This document shows positions 57,076-64,000 of a DNA stretch of 64,000 nucleotides, in pieces (position 1 is the stretch's first letter; the number at the start of each line of letters is the position of its first letter). Where the stretch lies: contig JAEOAD010000048.1 of assembly GCA_036365145.1 (NCBI GenBank), positions 16,871,001 through 16,935,000 of the forward strand, written 5' to 3'. The stretch is from Orientallactaga sibirica. Its lineage: Eukaryota > Chordata > Mammalia > Rodentia > Dipodidae. Made by a program: the position numbers and the translations under genes. The notes below the pieces were generated by a model. It did not search any database, was not told the DNA's origin, and was given only the letters and a program-made list of their open reading frames with translations.

Positions 57076-59639
57076 GAGCAGCGTATGGGAGATCATATGC
57101 ATTACTTTTTCATTTGCCACAGTGTCCAGCCCATGAGTGGACACTGTTCTTGCTGACCTCATGATTTCATTCGATATCTAGATTCTGTTGCACTTTCTTT
57201 TGTAGTACTTGGAATGCTCTGGTAGCTGTCACATTGAGTTCACAATTTCTTTTTTCTTGTTTTGACAGGAGTGCTTTGCAAGTAAATTCTAGGTGGGACA
57301 TATCTTTATGACATAGGCTCCAAAGCTGTTAAAGAAAATATAGAGCCTAATATGAATAGCATCATATCTGGAGTTAGTTATGCTTTCATTCTGACTCACC
57401 CTGTTTCTGAACATGCAATGTGTAGTCTCTTTAGCCCTCAGAAAAAGAGATATATGAAATGTAAGAGAAGTGGGAGAGCCAGAAGCTGTTGCCTTATTTT
57501 TACAAGTTTCCATAGCCATGGGTGTATACACACATGCACCCACCAAACAACATTGATGGTGTGACTCACCGTTCTAGGTGTTAAAATGGACAAGAGAAGG
57601 AAGAAATAAGAATGAGGCTGCTAGACTTGCTACTGGACTTCATTCTATTTGTAGAGGAGCGTTCTTCCAGTGACCAAGGAAAACTCCTGCAAATGATTTG
57701 TGATTTTCCATTAATGCATTGCTATGCACACTCTGTGGAGAGCTTTGAATCTGTCTAGATCTTTGCAATTTACAAAGAGTTTTTATAGCTCTTATATCAT
57801 TTGATTTACTCTGCAGCAACAAAGGCTGGGGTAGAATCAATAGCTGCAAGAAATATTCCCTGAATTCTTTAGAGCAAGCATTGAGATGTGCTCTCAAATT
57901 TATATCGGTAGCGCCCAGGGGACAAGTGACAACCTTCCTATGTTACAGGCAAAAAAAAAAAAAAAAAAAAACTGAGGCCCAAAAGGATTATATGACTTGT
58001 TTAGGTTCTCACTGCAATATCAGTGTGATATCAAGTAAGGGACCGTGTGGGTCCATGGCACCTTCCTGGCCCACTACTGTGTCAGGTTCATGGGACGTGG
58101 TCAGGAAATGACGATCAAGTGCCTTGTTCCGTGGATTTCTTACATTTTACCTCCAAAACACTCAGGCACCCTGAGAGGCTGATTTGTTTGAGGTTCTAAT
58201 GAACTAAAAACTATTCACACCCTGAACTCTTAGTGACATGAACAGTAACTATTTTAGATAACTTTGAAAACTGCCGCAAAGCATGATGAGCTGCAGGCAA
58301 GTGATTCCTTTAGTGGGCTGAATTAATAGGTCAGGACTACTGGCTATAGTTTAGAGTGTTCGTCTCCACTAGCTGGGTAAATTAAATGTGATCTTTTCCA
58401 TTTATAAATTAAGCATCACTGATCTATCTTGTTTCTATGAAGAGCAAACATAGTTTGAATGTGAAAAAGGATTTTTAAGCCTTGTATTTTTTTTATTCAT
58501 GAAGTCATCCAAAAGTTTGACTATTCTGGATGGGAAGCGTCAATCGAGCCTCACTTACAAAATTTTCATTTTCTGGTGATTATATACCATCGCCATGAAT
58601 TCTCTCATTTAAACTCTCCATAACTGTTTATTTCAAGGATTTTGTTCTTCATGTCTCTTCCACCCTACCCAAACAAATCAGTAGGCCAATCAAAGATTTT
58701 GAAAAAAGACTGGCAGGTTTTGGAGCAGAGAAAAGAAAAATGGGCCAGCAAAGGCCCTATTATTTGTTCATCTGCCCACAAGCTCAGTGAGTGCTCAAGA
58801 CTCGCTAAATCATTCTTCATGTTTCAGAAATAAGAGCCACCTGCATTGGACTCACATGCGATCAGAATTGCTCTCACCTGACCTTTAGCATAAGGATGGG
58901 AAGGAGATGGGAAGAAAGGAAGGAGGTTCCTGTGACAGTGTGAACTCTCTGAGCTCATTTTGATGCATTCTTTTTTTTTTTAACCCAATGGCTAATGGAT
59001 TAAATAAATGAATCATCTCTGGCTCACTGTTCTACCTTTATAATGCTTCATGGCAGGTGGTACTACACTTGTTGAACGTTTGTATTGTCCTTGGAGTGAC
59101 CCTGCTACCACCGTTCCTGGATAATGTTGACAGCAGTGCTGCCTTACACAGAACAGCACCTACTGGCTTTCATGAGGGCTTGAGGGTGTCATGTGTATGC
59201 ATAAAGAATGTCCTGATTGTACTTTAAAATATAATTGCATTACTTTCATTTGGCTGAAAACATTCACATTTTTATAAAGCCCCATATTATATGAGTGTTT
59301 ACTGATTTCTATCAGAAGGAAAAATGAACTGCCAGTTCATAAATTATTTTCTTATTTTTCAGACATGACTGCCACTTTGGTTGACACTGATTACAATCTA
59401 CTCTTTCGTCTTGATTCACATGAATGTGTTTAGATTTCAGGTAGGATAAAATTTCATACTCTTTGAAATCCTTATGAAGAAGCCCAGGTTAGCCAACATT
59501 TTGAAGTAGATGTACTCGTGGTTGTTGTGTGAAACTTTTTCACTAGATGTGAGCAAGCATTCATTCACCACCCCCCTTCCCCACAAATGGTCTCAGATGA
59601 CAGAATGAAGTAACCATTGCACTGAAAATCACTTTTGGT
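57076..59639. other. Unassigned sequence
   Basis: No gene or repeat recognised. A-run at 57951-57970. At 59346-59441 a pyrimidine tract plus CAG, about 80 bases and AG|GTAGGA imitate an exon, but all three frames are closed across it, so a coding exon is excluded. Confidence 0.5.
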
Positions 59640-59990
59640 GAACCAATGAGTTTACTGGGGATGCTTACAGAGAACAACAGAAGGGCTACTTACGGGAGCA
59701 TGGGTGACCAAAAGGCAGCTGGTTGCTGCAAAGTCCTCCCCTCATCCTGGATCACGTCTTCATGGAAACTGCACCATGGTGCCTCCCTTCCAGCTAACGT
59801 CTCATTTCCTATACAACCTAGCTTCTCTCAAGATCACACACGGGGAAGGAGAGGGCAGGAGGGAATGGTCACTGGAGTCCCGTGACCCTGTCCTCCTTAC
59901 ATCGACACACAACGTACAGCAGTGGTCAGCGAAGACACCATGTCTTGAGGCACCACTTTGTGGTGCGACATTCACTTTATTTTCACCATC
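59640..59990 (-). mobile_element. Possible L1 3' UTR fragment
   Basis: CAATGAGTTTACTGGGGATG, CTACTTACGGGAGCATGGGT and AAAGGCAGCTGGTTGCTGCA resemble antisense Lx 3' UTR. Uncertain limits. Confidence 0.4.
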
Positions 59991-59999
59991 GTACGGTCT

Positions 60000-60360
60000 C
60001 CCTGAATATACTTTGTGTGTGTGTGTGTGTAGGTCTGTGTGTGTTATATGCATATATGGCTATTTGTATGCCATGGTGTGGGGGGGGGCGTGGTCAGAGA
60101 CAACCTCAGGGTGCTGATCCTTGCCCTCCTCTTTGTTGGAAACAGGATGTCTCTTGTTGTTTGCCACTGGAAAGGTCACCGTAGGTGGCTTGTAAGCTTT
60201 GGGATTCTTCTGTTTCTGCCACCCATTGCTACAGATATATTGGGGTTACAGATGAGTGTGCCACTTGCATCTGATGTCATGTAGGTTCTGGGGATCTAAA
60301 ATCCAGTCATTGGTCTTGTGTAGCAAGCACCGTTAACTAAGGAGCCATTTACTCAACCCC
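60000..60360 (-). repeat. B4 SINE, near full length
   Basis: (GT)n start, TGTATGCCATGGTGTGGGGG, AGAGACAACCTCAGGGTGCT, GGAAACAGGATGTCTCTTG, TACAGATGAGTGTGCCACTT, and a degraded head complement (GGAGCCATTTACTCAACCCC). Confidence 0.8.
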
Positions 60361-61201
60361 CTCCCCGCAGATGTCTTAACCATACTATAATCTCTTCGTG
60401 ACGAGTGAGTTTAGTCACAGCAGATGCTACATTAGAGTCCGAGAGACCCAGTCTGAGTAAGGCAGGCAAGTGTGAACTCTCGCTAGTAGTTCAGACGAGT
60501 GTGGTTTAGACAAGAGTGTGTGTGGGCATACTGTGCATACTGTTCTATGAGATTGACAGACGGCGTTGTGTGAAGTGAGCTGCTTCAAGAACTGTTGGTG
60601 GTGGCTTTGTCACTTGTGATGGTCTCTACCAGTGTGCACTACTACTGCTGCGGGCCTGAGGCCCTTCCTTTCCATTCAGAGAGCCGTGCAGATCCTTGCA
60701 TTGTATGGGGAGAGAGATGAGGGAAGAATCAGAGCTTCCCCTCTCTGGTGTTCGACCCAGTCTCGTCAGAGTGGAGGTCAGGATAGATGGAGGAACTTAG
60801 GGTTGGCCCCACGTAAGTGCGCTGGCAGAAGTAACTCCTATATTCTTCTCTGCTACCACTGTCAGCCTATCTTCCCAGAGGGAGTACCTCAGGATTACTT
60901 GCCATGCAGATGGAGGGACACGCTGACAGGCGTGGCTTTCTCCTCTTGCCTTTTTCTCTAGTACCTGTGACAGATCAAGCAGGAATGGACCATGGCCAGA
61001 GCTGCCCACACGTCACCTCAGCTGTCCTGTTCAAGGAAGACCTAAAGCATGCAGCATGGTGCCAGCACAGGGACGTTCTCTCTGCAACTCTGTAGATCAC
61101 GTATTTTAGCTAGAATGGCAGCCAGTGCTGAAGAGGTATTCAAAGCAGCTCCGTCACACCATGGTACACTTCTTTCCCTGCCCTGAACATGCGTGCAAGT
61201 G

Positions 61202-61235
<34 letters not shown>

Positions 61236-61841
61236 TGGGAACCATGGTGTGACTGTTTCAATTCCCAGAACGGTGTGACTATTGCCGTATGACTAACCCT
61301 GCATTCCCGGTTCCCCTTAGCGTAGCAGGACACGTCCCCGCCACCAACATTGTCACTGGGTGTGAGTCAGTCAGTTTCCCGAACTATTTGGTTTGGGAGG
61401 CAGCTACTTGCTGAGTCACTGAAATGTAATATCTGCTGGGGTCTCATAGGTGGGAACATGCCAAGGGTTATGACTCTAGAGCAATCCAAATTCAGATGAT
61501 ATGGCCCTGTTAAAGACGGCTCCTGGCTACAGCACCCCGAGGTAGGCTGGGGCGTGATATGAGTTCCTTTTGCAAAACAAGGCTACTGTGCCACCCTTGA
61601 ATACTTTCTTGTCAGGCTGTCAGGGTTGGATGAATATCTACTATTTCCAGTATCCATTCTGACACTTTGTTGGGATGCTCATCTCTGTGAAGGAGAGACT
61701 TACCTTCTGGTTGTGAAGCCGGGGTAGAAAATGCCATATATTTTGCTCCTCATACTATACAGCTATAGCAAGCCTCTAGATAGTAAAATATTTCATTTTC
61801 TTCTCATAGAAATGTTCAGCATTCTCCTATGAGGACCATTG
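60361..61841. other. Unassigned sequence with a (TG)n run
   Basis: (TG)n of about 14 units at 61207-61234. Two AP-1-type sites, TGAGTCA (61363-61369) and TGCTGAGTCA (61409-61418), lie 40 bp apart. No gene or repeat recognised. Confidence 0.45.
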
Positions 61842-62185
61842 TAGTTACTTACTCATTGCTGGGACAAAACACCCGACCAAAGGCAGCTGATGGGAGGAAA
61901 GGGTTTATTTTGGCTTCCAGTCACAAGGGGAAGCTTCGTGTCGGCACAGAAAAGAGGTAGAGCAGCGGATGGCTCTCGCTCCCTGTGACAGTAGGTAGAA
62001 AACATAAACAAGGGAGAGAGCTGAGTTCTGGAAAGGGGTAGCTGGGTATAATATCCCTAAGCCTACCCCAGCAACACACCTCATCCACATCCAAGCAAGG
62101 CTCCACTCCCTAAATTGCACCAGCTTGGAACAAAGCATTCAGAACACATGAGTTTATGGGGTATACATGATGCAAGCCAGCACAA
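61842..62185 (+). mobile_element. URR1-like nonautonomous DNA transposon
   Basis: TTGCTGGGACAAAACACCCG, GGAAAGGGTTTATTTTGGCT, CACAAGGGGAAGCTTCGTGT and ATGCAAGCCAGCACA near the end: the same layout as the copy at 4351-4736. No transposase. Confidence 0.5.
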
Positions 62186-62284
62186 GGACTTAACCCAATA
62201 TGCCCAGTATGAATAGTATATACCTGCTCCTTTGGGGAGTGGACACAGGAATGCCATACTGCGACTCCCTTAACATTATTTTTT

Positions 62285-62600
62285 CCTAGACCATTTTCAG
62301 CTTCAAAGTAGCAGTTTTATTTTTTAATTTAAAAATTTTTTGATACTTGTACTGTGCATTTTAACCTCACTCTTTTCAATTACCCTCTATCATGCCCCAT
62401 ACAAAAACCCTTCTTTCCATTTAAGCCTGTTCCTACTTTCATGCCTTGCTTTCATATCTTTTCTCAGACCCACTGGGCTAAATTGATGTCACTTGCCTAA
62501 GTGAGAGGTCATTCATTGGTGAATGGGCAATGCACCAGTGGGATTGTGGGGGAGTGGGAGAGTGTGTGCCAGCTCACATGTGACAGTGGCAGTGTGTCAT
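62285..62600 (-). mobile_element. L1 3'-end fragment (Lx-like)
   Basis: T-rich start, TTTCCATTTAAGCCTGTTCC, CCACTGGGCTAAATTGATGT, AGAGGTCATTCATTGGTGAA. Antisense rodent L1 3' UTR. Confidence 0.6.
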
Positions 62601-63059
62601 GTGGGAGCTGGTGGGCTAAGGGTGGAGAGAGCTGGAGGGGCACATGAAGTGAGAGGCTCACATGTGGTAGCAGTGGCATGGCACACACACTGGGCAAGGA
62701 ATTATTTTAATATGTCTTTTCTTTGGAAATGGTGGAGTGCCTCATTGATTGACATTTTCATTACAACCACATAAATCAAGACCAGAGGTGACTTTAGATG
62801 TTTCTACTTAGAACCTAACAGAATCAAAACACTTAAGTGAACTACTTTCTCATAAATGTTCATTTTAATTTTTGTTCTTTATTTTTATATTATATGTTGA
62901 TTTTTGTTCTTTGACATCATCTATCCAACACCTATGATGCAGCAAGTACCCCATTATATACCAGGAAACAAAGACATGAGCTAAGGGGTCTTCACTGTGG
63001 CTGATCTGTCCCATGGGGTTGTTTGTGAGTGTGAAAGCTATAGCCCATATCACTCTGTG
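62601..63059. other. Unassigned sequence
   Basis: No feature recognised. Confidence 0.45.
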
Positions 63060-63147
63060 CAGTTTTATAAGTGGGGAGCACTTTCTCCAAGCTTGGCAAC
63101 AAGAAAAGGATGTTCATTTTCTCCACTTTTATTTAACATAATGTTGA

Positions 63148-63358
63148 ATTTTTTTAAAAAATATTTTCATTTATTTATTTATTAGAGGGAGAGAGAGAAA
63201 GAAAGAGAATGGGCATGCCAGGGCCTCTAACCACTGCAAACAAACTCCAGACACATGCACCACCATGTATATCTGGCTTACGTGGGACCTGGAGAATCAA
63301 ACCTGGGTCCTTAGACTTCACAGGCATGTGCCTTAACTGCTAAACCATCTCTCCAGCC
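63148..63358 (-). repeat. DIP SINE, short subfamily
   Basis: TTATTTATTTATTAGAGGGA, CCACTGCAAACAAACTCCAG, TGCTAAACCATCTCTCCAGC. Flanks AATGTTGAATTTTT / AATGTTTAAATTTTT. Confidence 0.95.
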
Positions 63359-63474
63359 CAATGTTTAAATTTTTACACAAAGCAACGAGTAAATAGAATA
63401 AAATTAAAGGTATCCCACAAGAAAAAAAGTGAGGTCTTATTTTCCCCATTTGTGGATGACATCATTTTATCATG

Positions 63475-63640
63475 GCCAGGCACAATGGCACATGCCTGCA
63501 ATTTTCAATGGAAGTGAAAGAATGAGGGTTACAAATTTGAAGTCATTTTGAACTACACACACATTTTAAGGCCACCCTGAGATGCATGATACAAAATAAC
63601 TTTGTCTCCACCAAAATTAAAAAAAAAAAAAACAAAACAA
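63475..63640 (+). repeat. Old B1 SINE
   Basis: GGCCAGGCACAATGGCACAT then GCCTGCAATTTTC, GGCCACCCTGAGATGCATGA and an A-rich tail. Strongly diverged. Confidence 0.7.
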
Positions 63641-63644
63641 AAAC

Positions 63645-63735
63645 AGGGCTGGGGAAGCACCTCACTGGTGGAGTGCTTGCTTAGCATGCACAAGGTCTTG
63701 GGTTTAATACCCAGAATTGCAAAACAAAAGCAGCA
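63645..63735 (+). repeat. ID element (BC1/tRNA-Ala-type SINE)
   Basis: GGGCTGGGGAAGCACCTCAC, TGGTGGAGTGCTTGCTTAGC, ATGCACAAGGTCTTGGGTTT, AATACCCAGAATTGC and an A-rich tail: the whole 75-base ID core with A- and B-box regions. It follows the A tail of the B1 directly. Confidence 0.85.
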
Positions 63736-64000
63736 GCCAATACCCCAAAGAGGCCACCAAAATCTTTTAGAACTCAAGCCAATTCAGTAAAAGTGCAGGA
63801 CCCAGAGTCAAGATGCAGCAATCAGGAACATTTGGTGGGGGCACTGGGGTTGAAAAGCAAGCTAGCCAAACACACTAAAGGTAAGCCACGGCCCCAGCCA
63901 ACAGTAGACTGTGCATCATACATCAATGACGCATGGACCAAGAAAGCAATCACTTCTAAGTTATCTACACAAAGCATCTCTGAATAAATTTATTCTGAGA

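Larger units (their letters stand above)
63060..64000 (+). mobile_element. L1 ORF2 (RT) fragment, split by three SINEs
   Basis: 63060-63147 encodes the RT segment KGCSFSPLLFNIML. 63360-63470 encodes PFVDDIIL, the catalytic F-x-D-D box with both aspartates kept. 63765-64000 continues (AATTCAGTAAAAGTGCAGGA, AAGAAAGCAATCACTTC). DIP, B1 and ID elements separate the pieces. It runs to the window edge. Frames are broken. Confidence 0.8.

Noticed and set aside
59346..59441. Exon-like segment with splice acceptor TTATTTTTCAG and donor AG|GTAGGA
   Set aside because: All three frames contain stops within about 80 bases, so it cannot be an internal coding exon. A noncoding exon cannot be judged without transcripts.
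61363..61418. Two AP-1-type sites 40 bp apart
   Set aside because: Seven- to ten-base motifs are expected by chance and there is no supporting context.

Overview
This window is rodent nuclear DNA with no protein-coding gene that I can support. It is built from interspersed repeats of the mouse-related rodent clade: B1 (7SL-derived), B4 (tRNA/ID-like head fused to a B1-like body), one ID element, rodent-type L1 with Lx-like 3' UTRs, and ERVL-MaLR LTRs. The dominant SINE has a tRNA-like head, a body around 'CACAAGGTGGCGCATGCATC', a CT-rich stretch and an (AAATA)n tail. That matches what I remember of the B2-superfamily 'DIP' SINE of jerboas and birch mice, so I infer a dipodoid rodent, probably a jerboa. 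The name rests on memory; the structure is visible in many copies.

Layout. 1-1.7 kb: low-repeat sequence with a 3'-UTR-like end. 1.7-6 kb: B1, B4, DIP and an L1 broken by a SINE and a DNA transposon; a solo LTR sits inside a B4. 6-11 kb: mostly unassigned. 11.3-13.1 kb: three DIPs and two L1 fragments. 13-16.8 kb: unassigned with local tandem duplications. 16.8-17.9 and 34.2-35.3 kb: two long copies of the same L1 3' UTR, both on the minus strand. 18-34 kb: DIP, B1 and B4 insertions in unassigned DNA, with a GGAA/G-rich satellite at 29.9 kb. 36.4-39.5 kb: a MaLR provirus-like element with an internal tandem duplication. 40.5-46.3 kb: minus-strand L1s and a plus-strand L1 3' UTR. 46.3-48.9 kb: unassigned, with one homeodomain/octamer cluster. 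48.9-57.1 kb: the densest L1 block, including a plus-strand L1 that carries a second, 5'-inverted L1. 57-63 kb: mostly unassigned. 63-64 kb: an L1 ORF2 fragment split by DIP, B1 and ID insertions.

Nothing here forms a pathway or an operon. The ORFs in this sequence are short and low-complexity or come from repeats. I did not find a new biological system. The observations most worth checking are near-consensus CTCF core motifs carried by one DIP subfamily (four intact copies, two forward then two reverse), the MaLR tandem duplication with a microhomology junction, the twin-primed L1 insertion, and the solo LTR with a near-perfect 6-bp target duplication. Repeat calls are by eye; strand is the strand on which the element reads 5'->3'.
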